Positions 1 to 9,295 of a stretch of 64,000 bases of DNA are shown here, in pieces (position 1 is the first letter of the stretch; every line of letters starts with the position of its first letter). The stretch covers positions 620,001 to 684,000 of the forward strand of contig CAVSFO010000009.1 in NCBI GenBank assembly GCA_963727245.1, in the 5' to 3' direction. This DNA comes from JBKQVT01 sp963727245. Its GTDB lineage: Bacteria; Planctomycetota; Planctomycetia; Pirellulales; Thermoguttaceae. Position numbers and translations under genes: made by a program. The notes under the pieces were generated by a model that saw only the letters and a list, made by a program, of their open reading frames with translations, ran no database searches and was not told the DNA's origin.

Positions 1-1952
1 ACGACCCGGCCGGCACGGAGACGGCGGCCATCCAGTACCTCGCCGGTTTTGCCGCGCTGCAATACGCCCGCAGTCTCCGCACGGCTGATAAAGATCAGGC
101 CGCGCTCCGCGCGGAATGCTTGAGCACGGCGCGGCAGACGTTGGCCGCCGCGGCCCAGCGGCCGGGGCGGTGCCAGTCGAAGGCCAAGGCCCTCTTGGCC
201 GATCCCCTGTTGGGAAGCTCGCCGGCCGGGCCGCCCCGACCGGCCGGCTTTGCCGAGGCCCGCGACCGCGCCGATGCCGCCCTGGATCGCATGGCCCTGG
301 CCGAGCGCGAAGCCGAAGCGGCCGCCGCCCGAGCGGGGAGCCCCGGGCGTGAGCCCGGCAGCAGCGGCCCGCTGGCCGCCGAAATCGTCGCCGCCCGCCA
401 GGAGGCCATCCACTATTGCACGCTGGCGCTGGGCTCTCCGGCCAGCGAGGTTCCGGCGGCAGATCGCCAGTGGCTCCGCTACTGCCTGGCCTACTTGCGG
501 TACAGGGCGGGCGACCTCTGCGAGGCGGCCACGGGGGCCGACGCCTTGGCCCGGGAGGACCCCCGCGGCCCGCAGGCCCGGCCGGCCGCCAAAGTCGCCC
601 TGGCCGCGTATACCGCGCTGCTGAACCAGGCCGCCAGCAGCCAGCAGCGCCGCGCCGACGGCGACCAGATGCTCGCCGCCGCCGAGTTCATCGTCGGCCA
701 ATGGCAGGATGAACCCGACGCCGAATTGATCGTCGGCCAGGCCGCCTGGGCCGCCTGGCTCGAAGCCTGGCGACTGCCGCAGTCCGACCGGCCGCCGCCG
801 GCCAAACTCGACGCCCTGCTGGAGCGGGCCCGGCAGATGCTCACGGCGGGCGTCGGGCAGATCAGCGATGCGGCCGATGCCGGCGGCAAGATCGCCGTCT
901 CGCCGGCCTTGCTGGCGTCCGTGCTGGCGCTGGCGCAGATCGAGCTCAGCGCCGGCCAGGCGGACAAGGCCGTGGCCTGGCTGGAGGACGCGAAAACGGG
1001 CGCGCAGACGCTGGCCGAGGCCCGCCCTGCGGCCGTGCTGCCCGAGTTGGCCGAGGAGACCTACCGCACCGCCGTGCGGGCCTACGTGGCGTCAAAACAA
1101 TGGCAAAAGGCCGAGGCGGCCCTGCGCCGCCTCGAACCCGCAGAACCCGACAACGCTGCCGCCGTCCGCCAGGCAACGCAAGCGATGATCCGCGCGGGCC
1201 GCGACTGGATGGAGCAGTTCCAGCGGCTCCGCAGCCAGCAGCGAACGGCCGAGCTGGCCGAGCTGCAGGCATCGCTGGAGCGGTTTCTCTGGCAAATTAG
1301 CGAGCGGCCGCAAGGCAACAGCTTCTTTTCGCTCCTGTGGGTGGCGGAGTCGTATTTCGGCCTGGGCGCCGCGCTGGAGCCCAGCGAGCCGGCGCCGCCC
1401 GGAGAAGGGCAGAAGAAAACGCCCTCGCAGGCCGTCGCCTATTACCGCACCGCGGCGGACACCTATCGAACGATCCTGCGGCGTTGCGGGGAGGACAAGA
1501 AGTTTGCCCCCCGCCAGGATGCCCTGGTCGCGCTTCGCATCCGCCTGGCCGGATGTCTGCGCCGCTTGGGCGAGCACCAGGAGGCGATCGCCATGCTGGC
1601 CGCCGTCTTGAAAGACCGTCCCGACCTGGTTGACGCCCAGGTCGAGGCCGCCTATACCTATCAGGCCTGGGGGGGACAGAAGCCGGGTTGCTACCTGCTG
1701 GCCATTACGGGGAGTCGGAAATACCGCGAAATCTGGGGTTGGGGGGAACTCGCCCGCCGCTTGACGTGCGACGGCACGCTCCACGACACCCTCTGCGAGG
1801 CCCGCTACAACTTGGCCGTGTGCCGCTTCCTCTTGGCCCGGCAGACCTCGGCGCCGGCGGAGCGGGCCGAGTTGCTGGGGCGGGCGGAAGACGATATTCG
1901 TGCCGCGGCGCGGCGTTTGCCCAGACAAGGGCGGCAAATCATGGTACGATAA
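1..1952 (+). CDS. TPR-like helical repeat protein, 5'-truncated by the window edge
   Basis: The frame is open from base 3 with no start codon, so the gene begins upstream; a TTG at 120 is only an internal candidate. About 650 codons are visible, ending at TAA 1950-1952. The protein is Ala/Arg/Glu-rich and all-helical in character, with repeated ALA-x-AxxLRRL and AxAYTYQAW-type segments typical of TPR/SEL1-like scaffolds; no catalytic motif is seen. It lies 156 bp upstream of a second TPR protein in the same direction, so the pair may assemble together. Odd point: codons at 338-358 are a copy of the genome-wide GC palindrome and encode SPGREPG in frame, in a low-complexity stretch. Exact role unknown. 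Confidence 0.7.
   Translation, partial: DPAGTETAAIQYLAGFAALQYARSLRTADKDQAALRAECLSTARQTLAAAAQRPGRCQSKAKALLADPLLGSSPAGPPRPAGFAEARDRADAALDRMALAEREAEAAAARAGSPGREPGSSGPLAAEIVAARQEAIHYCTLALGSPASEVPAADRQWLRYCLAYLRYRAGDLCEAATGADALAREDPRGPQARPAAKVALAAYTALLNQAASSQQRRADGDQMLAAAEFIVGQWQDEPDAELIVGQAAWAAWLEAWRLPQSDRPPPAKLDALLERARQMLTAGVGQISDAADAGGKIAVSPALLASVLALAQIELSAGQADKAVAWLEDAKTGAQTLAEARPAAVLPELAEETYRTAVRAYVASKQWQKAEAALRRLEPAEPDNAAAVRQATQAMIRAGRDWMEQFQRLRSQQRTAELAELQASLERFLWQISERPQGNSFFSLLWVAESYFGLGAALEPSEPAPPGEGQKKTPSQAVAYYRTAADTYRTILRRCGEDKKFAPRQDALVALRIRLAGCLRRLGEHQEAIAMLAAVLKDRPDLVDAQVEAAYTYQAWGGQKPGCYLLAITGSRKYREIWGWGELARRLTCDGTLHDTLCEARYNLAVCRFLLARQTSAPAERAELLGRAEDDIRAAARRLPRQGRQIMVR
338..358. 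repeat. Palindromic repeat P1 (CCCCGGG variant), inside a coding region
   Basis: Starts gag-ccccggg-cgtga and returns with the complementary gcccgg half. Same unit as at 3181-3205 and 3244-3268. It is read in frame by the TPR-like gene as SPGREPG. Confidence 0.7.
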
Positions 1953-2020
1953 GAATGAGGCGCTGTTGAAGATCATCCGCAAGGCGCGGGGCTGATTGCC
2001 GGCGCGGGAGAAAAGGCGGT

Positions 2021-2045
2021 ATCCGGGGGCTAACGCCCCCGGCTC
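2021..2045. repeat. Palindromic repeat P1
   Basis: Half-site ATCCGGGGGC, loop taa, half-site GCCCCCGGCTC. It lies between the two TPR genes; the flanks also hold a direct repeat of a ttgccggcgcgggagaa segment on either side. Confidence 0.8.
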
Positions 2046-2108
2046 ACGGCGGCTGGTTGCCGGCGCGGGAGAAGAAGCACTCGTCCCTTCGGAACCGGAG
2101 AGAAACCC

Positions 2109-3161
2109 ATGAGTCGTTCGAGGATCCTTGTCGCGGCTGCCGCCTGCCTGGCCCTGGCGGCCACAAGCTGGGCCGACGCCATTAGGACGCGCGGGTCGCG
2201 CGCACCCATCAACGGCGACATCCGCCGCATGACGCCCCAGGAAATCGAAATCGAGACCAATCGCGGCATTACCAAGACCGTGGCCGTCAACGAGATCGAA
2301 TCGGTCCGCTACGCCGACGAGCCCAGCGGGATGGTCGAGATCCGCAACAAGATCGGCCAGGGCGACTACGAGGGCGCCGGCCAGGCCTTGGAGGCCCTCA
2401 AGGGCGAGGAGGGGAAGCAGGACTACGTCTTGGCCGACATCGACTTCTACAAGGCCCTCTGCGCCGCCCGGCAGGCGCTGGGCGGCAACGGCGATATCAT
2501 TGCCGCCGGCAAGAGCATGGCGGCCTTCCGCGCCAAGTACACGGAAAACTACCATTACCTGGAGGCCTGCGAGGTGTTGGGCGACCTGCTGGTGGCCAAG
2601 GGGTACTACGCCAAGGCGGAAGCGTACTACCGAGAGCTGGCCGCGGCGCCCTGGGAGGACTACAAGATGCGGGCCGGCGGCCGCATCGGCCGCGCCCTGT
2701 TGGCCCAGGGAAAAACCGCCCAGGCCTTGGCCGCCTTCGAGGAAGTCCTCGGCAACGAGACGGTCAGCGATCAGGCCGAGCCGCAGCGCCGGCTGGCCAC
2801 CCTGGGCAAAGCCCGCTGCCTGGCCGCCGGCAATCAGGCCGCCGAAGCCGTCAAGCTGGCCCAAAAGGTCATCGACAAGTTGGACGCGGAAGACGCCAGG
2901 CTCAACGCCGAGGCCTACAATACCCTGGGCACGGCCTTGCGCAAGGCGGGCCGCGCCAAGGACGCCTTGATCGCCTTCCTGCACGTCAACGTCCTCTACA
3001 GCGAAGCCCCCGATACCCACGCCGAGGCCCTGGCCAACCTCGTCGAGTTGTTCACCGAACTCCACAAACCCGACCACGCCAGCGCCTGCATGCAAACCCT
3101 CAGGACGAAGTACCCGGACAGCACTTGGACCGCGCGTGCAGCGAAGGCGACCGCCAGCTAG
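2109..3161 (+). CDS. Exported TPR protein
   Basis: 350 aa. ATG is preceded by a GGAGA Shine-Dalgarno. Residues 1-24 form a signal peptide (basic n-region, Ala/Leu core, likely cut after an A-D-A site). Residues ~25-70 (INGDIRRM...VNEIESVRY) resemble the small N-terminal beta module that precedes TPRs in secreted planctomycete proteins. The rest is TPR-like helical hairpins, clearest around residues 160-300 (GYYAKAEAYYREL, LLAQGKTAQALAAFEEVL, YNTLGTALRKAGRAKDALIAFLHV). No catalytic residues. Probable periplasmic scaffold; partner unknown. It follows another TPR protein, so the two may be one transcription unit. Confidence 0.8.
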   Translation: MSRSRILVAAAACLALAATSWADAIRTRGSRAPINGDIRRMTPQEIEIETNRGITKTVAVNEIESVRYADEPSGMVEIRNKIGQGDYEGAGQALEALKGEEGKQDYVLADIDFYKALCAARQALGGNGDIIAAGKSMAAFRAKYTENYHYLEACEVLGDLLVAKGYYAKAEAYYRELAAAPWEDYKMRAGGRIGRALLAQGKTAQALAAFEEVLGNETVSDQAEPQRRLATLGKARCLAAGNQAAEAVKLAQKVIDKLDAEDARLNAEAYNTLGTALRKAGRAKDALIAFLHVNVLYSEAPDTHAEALANLVELFTELHKPDHASACMQTLRTKYPDSTWTARAAKATAS

Positions 3162-3180
3162 CCGCCGCCGCGCACCTGGC

Positions 3181-3268
3181 GAGCCCCGGGCGTGAGCCCG
3201 GGGATTGCGCTGGGCACCCAACGCTAAGCGAAGCATCGACGTTATCCCCGGGCTCACGCCCGGGGCTC
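3181..3268. repeat. Pair of inverted P1 palindromes
   Basis: Two CCCCGGG-type P1 units, 3181-3205 and 3244-3268, face each other across about 38 bp. They sit between the convergent ends of the TPR gene and the recombinase gene and could act as a bidirectional transcription stop. No T-run is present. Confidence 0.75.
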
Positions 3269-4238
3269 ATGCCCGCGGGTGAAACCGCTTGTGTACCGCC
3301 TTCAGCCGGGCGGCGTCGACGTGCGTGTAAATCTGCGTCGTGGCAATGCTGGCGTGCCCCAGCATCTCTTGCACCTGGCGAAGATCGGCCCCGCCGCTGA
3401 GCACGTGGGTGGCGAAACTGTGCCGCAAGGTGTGCGGACTGATCTCCGGCGGGGCGCCGACGCGGCGGGCATAACGCTTCACGAGTTCCCAGATCCGCTC
3501 CCGCCGCAAGCGCCGCCCCCGCGCCGAGAGCAGGACCCAGTCGGCCGCCGACGGACTCCGCGCCGCCAGCCCGCCGCGCTCGTGCTCGACGTAGGCGCGG
3601 ACCGCCGCCGTTGCCCGGCCGCCGATGGGCACCAGCCGCTGCTTGTCCCCCTTGCCGCGGCAGACGCAATAGCCTTCTTCCAAGTGCATGTCGCGCAGCC
3701 GCAGCCCCGACAGCTCCGACGCCCGGCAGCCCGTGGCATAGAGCAGCTCGAGCATCGCCCGGTCGCGACGCCAATAGGGGTCGCCGTCGTGCGGGCAGTG
3801 GAAGAGCCGGTCGATCTGCGCCGGGCTGAGCACCTTGGGCACTCGCTGCCAGAGTTTTTGGCTCCCCAGCAACTCGGCGCAGCTTTCCTCCAACGCCCCT
3901 TCCAGTTGCAGATAGCGAAAGAAGACCTTCAGGGAGACGATGTGCCGGGCGATGCTGGCCGGGGCCAGCCCTTGGCCGTACAGCCAGGCGGCGTAGTCGG
4001 CCAGGTCGCGGATCGAGAGCCCGGGAATGCTGCGCTGGCCGAGCCATTGGAAGAACCGCCGCACGTCGCGGCGGTAGGCGGCCACGGTGTTGTCGGCCAG
4101 GTGGCACTCGCCCGCCACGTGCCTGGTAAAGGCGTCGAGCCAGTTTTCGGACCGGCTCTTGGCCGGCGGCGGGGCCGGATGCCTCAGCTTGCGGAAAGGA
4201 AAGACCATATCTTTGCTTTCGGACGGCAGACTGGGCAA
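3267..4238 (-). CDS. xerD: Tyrosine recombinase XerC/XerD
   Basis: 323 aa, slightly longer than the usual ~300; an internal ATG at 4208 would give a more typical N-terminus. Residues ~30-115 are the SAM-like core-binding domain (NTVAAYRRDVRRFFQWL). The catalytic domain shows the full tyrosine-recombinase set: Arg172 in CRASEL, Lys196 in RGKGDKQRLVPI, His269 and Arg272 in SPHTLRHSFATH, His295 in LGHASIATTQIYTH and nucleophile Tyr304. The family resolves chromosome dimers at dif with FtsK; XerC versus XerD cannot be settled from one gene. No integron, phage or att site lies nearby, so a housekeeping role is likely. The stop abuts a P1 palindrome. Confidence 0.9.
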   Translation of the reverse strand: MPSLPSESKDMVFPFRKLRHPAPPPAKSRSENWLDAFTRHVAGECHLADNTVAAYRRDVRRFFQWLGQRSIPGLSIRDLADYAAWLYGQGLAPASIARHIVSLKVFFRYLQLEGALEESCAELLGSQKLWQRVPKVLSPAQIDRLFHCPHDGDPYWRRDRAMLELLYATGCRASELSGLRLRDMHLEEGYCVCRGKGDKQRLVPIGGRATAAVRAYVEHERGGLAARSPSAADWVLLSARGRRLRRERIWELVKRYARRVGAPPEISPHTLRHSFATHVLSGGADLRQVQEMLGHASIATTQIYTHVDAARLKAVHKRFHPRA

Positions 4239-4332
4239 TCTTTACCATTGCCGCCGGGGTCGTTTCCTCTTCTCCGGGAGCGGTCCCTTTTTCGGCGAAA
4301 AGAGTTATTCGCAGACGCAGAGGGAGACAAAA

Positions 4333-4410
4333 CGTAGGTCAGGCACTCCATGCCTGACATCCAGATGGATTCTGGCGGCCTTCTGTCAGGCACGGCGTGC
4401 CTGACCTACG
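4333..4410. repeat. Inverted repeat P2, copy 1
   Basis: Arms cgtaggtcaggcac and gtgcctgacctacg enclose a ~50-bp centre that also contains the inner pair tgcctgaca/tgtcaggca. Nearly the same element occurs at 5592-5675 and 42466-42547. A ctttttcggc-type motif occurs on both sides (4288 and 4414). Confidence 0.85.
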
Positions 4411-4565
4411 CGGCTTTTTCGGCAAAAGTTGGCACAGTCCCCTTCCGCGGTCCCGAGCGGCCACTACAATCAGAGTTTTGCGGCTCCTGCCCGGAGGTTC
4501 CCCCAATTCCGAAATCCCCAAATCCCTAAATCCCTAAATCCCTTTTCCCCCCACGAGGCCCCGCC

Positions 4566-5576
4566 ATGTCTCCGCCGTCGATCCCGCTGGTGTCGCTGTG
4601 CGAGATGGTCCCCGGCCAGGAGGCCGACCTGTTCGTGCTGATGACGGCCAAGGAGCAGTTGACCACGCGGGAGGGAAAGCCGTATTTCAAGGTCGGCTTT
4701 CGCGACCGCGGCCGCGAGGTCAGTTTTCCCGTCTGGGACAATTCGCCCTTGGCGGCCGAGTGTCAGCAGCGCTGGAACCCGGGCGTGTTCTACAAGGTCC
4801 GCGCCGTCTACCGGGAAACCAGCTACGGCCCGCAACTCGACATCCGCAAGATTCGCGAGGTGATCGACGCCGACGCCGCCGACGGCTTCGACGCCGCCAT
4901 GTGCCTGCCGCAATCACGCTGGGACCCGCAGCAGATGTTCGACCAACTGCTGGCCATCGTCGCCGAGCAGATCGCCTCGCTGCCGCTCCGCAGGCTGGTG
5001 GAGTCGATTCTCCACGACAACCGCGCGTTGTTGCTGCGCATCCCGGCGGCGCGACACAACCATCATGCCTTTGTCGCCGGCTGGCTGGAGCACACGCTGA
5101 GCGTGACGCGGACCGCCGTGTACCTGGCGGAAAAGTATGCCGCCGCCTATCCCGACCTGACGCCGCCGCTGGACCGCGGCATGGTCGCGGCCGGCGCCAT
5201 CCTCCACGACGTCGGCAAGCTTCGCGAGCTGGAGCAGCGGCCCGAAGGAACCGTCTATACGGCCGCAGGCGGCCTGATCGGGCACATGCTGCTGGGCCGC
5301 GACATCGTCCGCGAGGCGGCCGCCGCGGCGCCGCTGCCCGGCGATCTGCTGCTGCGGCTGGAACACTTGATCATCGCCCACCAGCGGCTGCCCGAATGGG
5401 GCTCGCCCAAGCCGCCGATGACCCCCGAGGCCCTGCTGGTCCATTACGCCGACGACATCGACGCCAAGTTCGCCATGATGGCGGCGATCCTGGCCGACGA
5501 CGCCAATCCCGGCCCGCTGACCTCGAAGAAGAACGTCCTCATGCAGCAAGTCTACCGCGGCCCTGGTACCGGCTGA
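4566..5576 (+). CDS. OB-fold/HD-domain phosphohydrolase (YhaM-like 3'-5' exoribonuclease)
   Basis: 336 aa. Residues ~15-105 form an OB-fold nucleic-acid-binding module (EADLFVLMTAKEQLTTREGKPYFKV split over the strands). Residues ~165-310 are an HD domain: His176 (WLEHTLSV), His214-Asp215 (ILHDVGKLREL), His272 (IIAHQRLPEWG) and Asp296-Asp297 (YADDIDAK) form the metal site. This order and length match Bacillus YhaM/CBF1, which trims single-stranded RNA or DNA from the 3' end. Stand-alone gene, convergent with the next. The last ~9 codons lie in a 42-bp segment duplicated beyond the P2 repeat. Confidence 0.8.
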   Translation: MSPPSIPLVSLCEMVPGQEADLFVLMTAKEQLTTREGKPYFKVGFRDRGREVSFPVWDNSPLAAECQQRWNPGVFYKVRAVYRETSYGPQLDIRKIREVIDADAADGFDAAMCLPQSRWDPQQMFDQLLAIVAEQIASLPLRRLVESILHDNRALLLRIPAARHNHHAFVAGWLEHTLSVTRTAVYLAEKYAAAYPDLTPPLDRGMVAAGAILHDVGKLRELEQRPEGTVYTAAGGLIGHMLLGRDIVREAAAAAPLPGDLLLRLEHLIIAHQRLPEWGSPKPPMTPEALLVHYADDIDAKFAMMAAILADDANPGPLTSKKNVLMQQVYRGPGTG

Positions 5577-5720
5577 GAATCTGGAACAGAGCGTAGGTCA
5601 GGCACTCCGTGCCTGACAGCGACATCCCCCTGGATTCTCGCGGCCTTCTGTCAGGCACGGGGTGCCTGACCTACGCGGAGTCTACCGCGGCCCTAGTAGC
5701 GGCTGAGAATCTGAAACAGA
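5549..5720. repeat. 42-bp direct duplication flanking P2 copy 2
   Basis: Bases 5549-5590 and 5679-5720 are the same 42-bp segment with three mismatches. Between them sits P2 copy 2 (5592-5675). Copy one encodes the 3' end of the HD gene on the + strand; copy two encodes the 3' end of the leftward MFS/SpeE gene on the - strand. Confidence 0.85.
5592..5675. repeat. Inverted repeat P2, copy 2
   Basis: Same arms as copy 1 (cgtaggtcaggcac / gtgcctgacctacg), with a diverged centre. It lies exactly between the 42-bp direct repeats. Confidence 0.85.
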
Positions 5721-7943
5721 TTGCTGTAGTGATCGGTCCAGAGCCGGGCGGGCAAGGCGTCGTCCGCTTCCGGCTCTGCGGGCGGAATGGCCGCCAGCAA
5801 AGCAGCGTTGTTGCTGACGAGCATCCAATCGTTGCAACAAATCAGGTTCTCGTCGTCGTCGTCGACGTGGACCCGCTCGACCTGCATCCTGCACTCCTCG
5901 GCCGCCGCCCGCACCACCGGCGCGAGCCTGAGGTAGGTGTTGGTAATGTGGACCGCGATCACGCCGCCCGGGGCTAGCTGCCGCCGGTAGACGTCGAAGG
6001 CCTCGCGCGTCAGCAAGTGCGTGGGGATCGCATCGCCGCTGAAAGCGTCGATGGCCAGCAGGTCGAAGTGCTGCGGCGGCTGCCGTTCCAGCGACAGCCG
6101 GGCGTCGCCCATGACGATCTCGACCGTGGCCCCGCGCCGGCGGGCGTCGGCAACGAAGCTGAAATACCGGTTGCCTACGGCGAGCCGCGGCACCTCCGGA
6201 TTGATCTCGTAGAATTGATAGTCGTCGCCGGGGCGGGCGTAGGCCGCCAGCGTGCCGGTGCCCAGACCGATGACGCCCACGCGCATCCTCGGCTTCTGCT
6301 TCTGCAAGTAGCGCAGGGCTTGGCCCACGCCGCTGTCCTCGCTGTAGTAGGTCGTGGGCAGATGCCGCTTCGCCGGATCGACCAGTTGCTCGCCGTGACG
6401 CGTGTTGGCGTGGACCAGGCAGAATTCGTCCCGGTCCGGGTCGTGTGCGTCGGTTCGATCCTATTCGAAGACGCTGACGACGCCGTAGAAATTCCTCACC
6501 CGGGCGACCGGCCGGTCGCGAATGACCTGCGAGAAAAGCCAGAAACCGAGGCACGCCAGGCCGACGGCGGCCGAGAGCCCGGCCAGGTAGCGGGCCAGCC
6601 GGGCCCTGCCCAGCGTCCGGGGCAACAGCAGCACCACGGCCGCCAGGACGTAGGCCAGCACGAGGCCGATTTGCCATTCCAAAAACGTGGGGAAGACTAC
6701 CGGCGCCACGAGGCTGACCAAAACGCCCCCCAGCGCCCCGCCCGCGGCCACGTAGAGATAGAACTCCGTCAGGCGTTGCGGCTCGGGCCGCAGCCGCACC
6801 AGCTCGCCGTGGCAGACCATGCAGATGGCCAGCAGGGCGGCGAAGCACAGCAGCAAGGTCTGCAGGTAGCTGAGCGAGTGCCCGGTCCAAACGTGGAGCA
6901 GCGGCAGGCCGGAGGCCGCCAGGATCATCGTCAGCGCCAGCATGGCCCACAGGCCGCGCTGATACCACTGCGGGCGGTCGAAGCAGATGATGAAGGAAAG
7001 CAGGTACAGTGCCAGCGGCGCCACCCACAGCAGCGGCACCACGGCCACGTCCTGGCAGACGTGGTTCGTCGTGGCCAGGAGCATGAGCGAGGCGCATGCC
7101 GGCAGCAACAACCACGCCGCCCGGCGCAGCATGGACGGGGCGGCGCCCGCGGCCGGGGACTGGCTCGTTCTTCCGCCCGCTGGGGCCGAAAAAGGTGCCT
7201 GTCCCCTTGACGGCGCGAGGGGGACAGTCCCATTTTCGCCTGCTTCGCCGCGAAAATTGGGACAGTCCCCGTCAACGGTTACGCCGACCGCGGGCAAGTC
7301 CAGTCGCCAAATTGCCGCCGCGCCGGCCGCGCAGAGAACGGCGTACAGCAAAAAGCCCGCCGACCAAAGCCACGATTGACCCGGCAGCGTCAGCGCCGGC
7401 TCGAAGAAGAACGGGTAGCTCAGCAGGGCCGCCAGCGAACCGGCGTTGGAAACTGCGTACAGGCGATAGGGTGACCGGCCCGGATAGCTGCGGCTGAACC
7501 AGACTTGCACCAGCGGACTGGTCGCCGAGAGCGCGAAGTAGGGCAGGCCGACGGTAACGGTCAACAGCACCAAGATGCACAGGTCGGCAGCGACTGGTCC
7601 GCCGGCTTCCAAGCCGCCGCGGGCTCGATCCGCAGCAGGGCCACCAGGGCCACGGCGGCCGCGACCAGCCCCAGGTGGATGAGCGACTGCCAGCGTGGCG
7701 GCGCCGCGCGTGCAGCCCATGGGCCAGCGCATAGCCGCAGAACAACAGCGTCTGGAAGAACAACATGCAGGTCGTCCAGACCGCCGGACAACCACCGAAC
7801 CAGGGCAGGATGAACTTGCTGATCAGCGGTTGCACTTGGAAAAGCAGAAACGCGCTGAGCAAGCTGACGGCCACGAAGTTCCAGCCCAGCCAGGCGGCCG
7901 CACGGGCCGGCGCGGCGATCGGTCGGTCGCACGGCACGCTCAT
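5693..7943 (-). CDS. Fused multi-TM / spermidine-synthase-like protein (three disruptions)
   Basis: Reconstructed ~750 aa. ATG 7943 overlaps the murA stop (ATGA), so translation is coupled. The N-terminal two-thirds hold about 12 hydrophobic segments (first: NFVAVSLLSAFLLFQVQPLI). The last ~210 residues are a Rossmann SpeE-like module with VGVIGLGTGTLAAY, YEINPEV, VMGDARLSLE and DLLAIDAFSGDAIPTHLL. This MFS-SpeE fusion is common in planctomycetes; its substrate is not known. The frame changes near 7705 and near 7585, and an in-frame TAG at 6461-6463 separates the membrane part from the enzyme part, whose frame continues (DRTDAHDPDRDEFCLVHANT). Residues coded by ~7190-7275 are an in-frame copy of palindrome P4. 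Confidence 0.75.
7190..7275. repeat. Palindromic repeat P4 inside a coding region
   Basis: Core 7219-7270: gggggacagtccc-attttcgc, then gcgaaaat-tgggacagtcccc in inverted orientation, with outer ttgacgg/gtcaacgg arms. It is read in frame on the - strand as a ~35-residue Gly/Pro/Ser-rich linker between TM segments. Confidence 0.8.
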
Positions 7944-9248
7944 GAGTCGTTCCCTCTTCTGCCGATCCGCGCGCCCAACCGTTGCAATTTCAGGTCCAGC
8001 CGCTCGTAGCCGCGATCGAGGTGCCCGATGCAGTGTACCGTCGTCGTGCCACTGGCGGCCAGGCCGGCCAACACCAAGGCGGCGCTGGCGCGCAGGTCCG
8101 AGGCGGTCACCGCCGCGCCGCTGAGCCGGCCGACCCCGGTCACCTGGGCCGCGCCGCCGCCGTAGGTGATGCGGGCGCCCAGCCGGTTCAACTCGGCGAC
8201 GTGCTGAAACCGCGCGGGAAAGACGCGATCGGCCACCGTGCTGCATCCCCGGGCCAAGGACATCAGGGCCGTCCACTGGGCTTGCAGATCGGTGGGGATG
8301 CCGGGGTAGGGCTCGGCCACGATGTCCACCGGCCGCGGCGGCGACTGGGTCCGCAGCCAGACGCGATCCGGCTGGACCTCGAGCTGCGCCGGTGGCCGCT
8401 AGCCGATCGAGCACGGCGTGCAGATGGGCCGTGTCGATGCCGGTCACCGCGGCGGCGCCGCCCGTAATGGCCGCCGCCAGCAGCAGCGTGGCGGCCTCGA
8501 TGCGATCGGCGATCACCCGGTAGGTTGTGCCGCCCAACTCGGCGACGCCCTGGACCTCGATGGTGGAAGTTCCCAAACCCGCGATCCGCGCCCCCATGGA
8601 ATTAAGGAAGCGGCCCAGATCGACGATTTCCGGCTCGCGGGCGGCCCCGTGGATGCGCGTGCCGCCGCGGGCCAGCACCGCCGCGCTGAGGACGTTGGCC
8701 GTGCCGGTGACCGTCGGCCCGCAGGGACCGCTCAGGTCGATGGTCGCACCGCTGAGCCGTCGTGCCCGGGCGATCACGCAGCCGCGCTCCAGCCGCAAGT
8801 CGGCGCCCAGGGCGGCGAGTCCCTTGAGGTGCAGATCGACCGGGCGGTCGCCGATGCGGCAGCCGCCGGGCAAGGGCACGATGGCCCGGCCGCGCCGCGC
8901 CAACAGCGGCCCCAGGACGCAAAAGCTCGCCCGCATCCGCCGCACCAGCCGCCAGCGGGCGCGGACCGGCCGCCGATCGATCGTCTCCAGCCGCAGCGTG
9001 CCGTCGCGCCAGGAGACCTCCAGCCCCAAGTCTGCCAGCACCAGGGCCAGCGTGCGGACGTCGGCCAGTTGCGGCACGCCCTGCAGCCGCACCGGCTCGG
9101 CGGCCAGGATGGCGGCGGCCATCATCGGCAAAGCGGCGTTCTTCGAGCCGCCGGCCCGGACCTCGCCGCCAAGGGGCACGCCGCCGGCGATGCTGAAACG
9201 CTTGAACAAGCCGGGCGTGACGCTGGCGGTTTCGCAGTCGGTCTTCAT
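7940..9248 (-). CDS. murA: UDP-N-acetylglucosamine 1-carboxyvinyltransferase (one frameshift)
   Basis: First committed step of peptidoglycan synthesis: transfers enolpyruvate from PEP to UDP-GlcNAc. ATG 9248 gives MKTDCETASV. Lys36 lies in the AGGSKNAALPMMAAAIL motif and the catalytic Cys130 in PLPGGCRIGDRPVDLH (Cys115 in E. coli, target of fosfomycin). The second half reads SGATIDLSGPCGPTVTGTANVLSAAV, then shifts frame near 8384-8390. The shift fits loss of a GC pair from a GCGCGC run (GAQLEVQ expected). The C-terminus VDIVAEPYPGIPTDLQAQWTALMS follows in the new frame. Single essential gene, so the shift is probably a sequencing error. The stop overlaps the next gene by 4 bp. Confidence 0.88.
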
Positions 9249-9270
9249 GGTTCCGCGTTGCGCCCTTCCT

Positions 9271-9295
9271 ATCCGGAGGCTTACGCCTCCGGCTC
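9271..9295. repeat. Palindromic repeat P1 providing the prmC stop codon
   Basis: Half-sites ATCCGGAGGC and GCCTCCGGCTC around tta. On the - strand it is translated as the terminal SEPEA and its centre is the TAA stop of prmC. Confidence 0.8.

Noticed and set aside
1092..3257. 721-codon open frame on the - strand
   Set aside because: Antisense shadow of the two TPR genes; Gly/Arg/Val-rich with no motif, produced by high GC at third positions.
6461..6463. TAG as a recoded amino acid (pyrrolysine or similar)
   Set aside because: No other in-frame TAG in core genes here and many sequence errors nearby; a base-call error or real stop is simpler.
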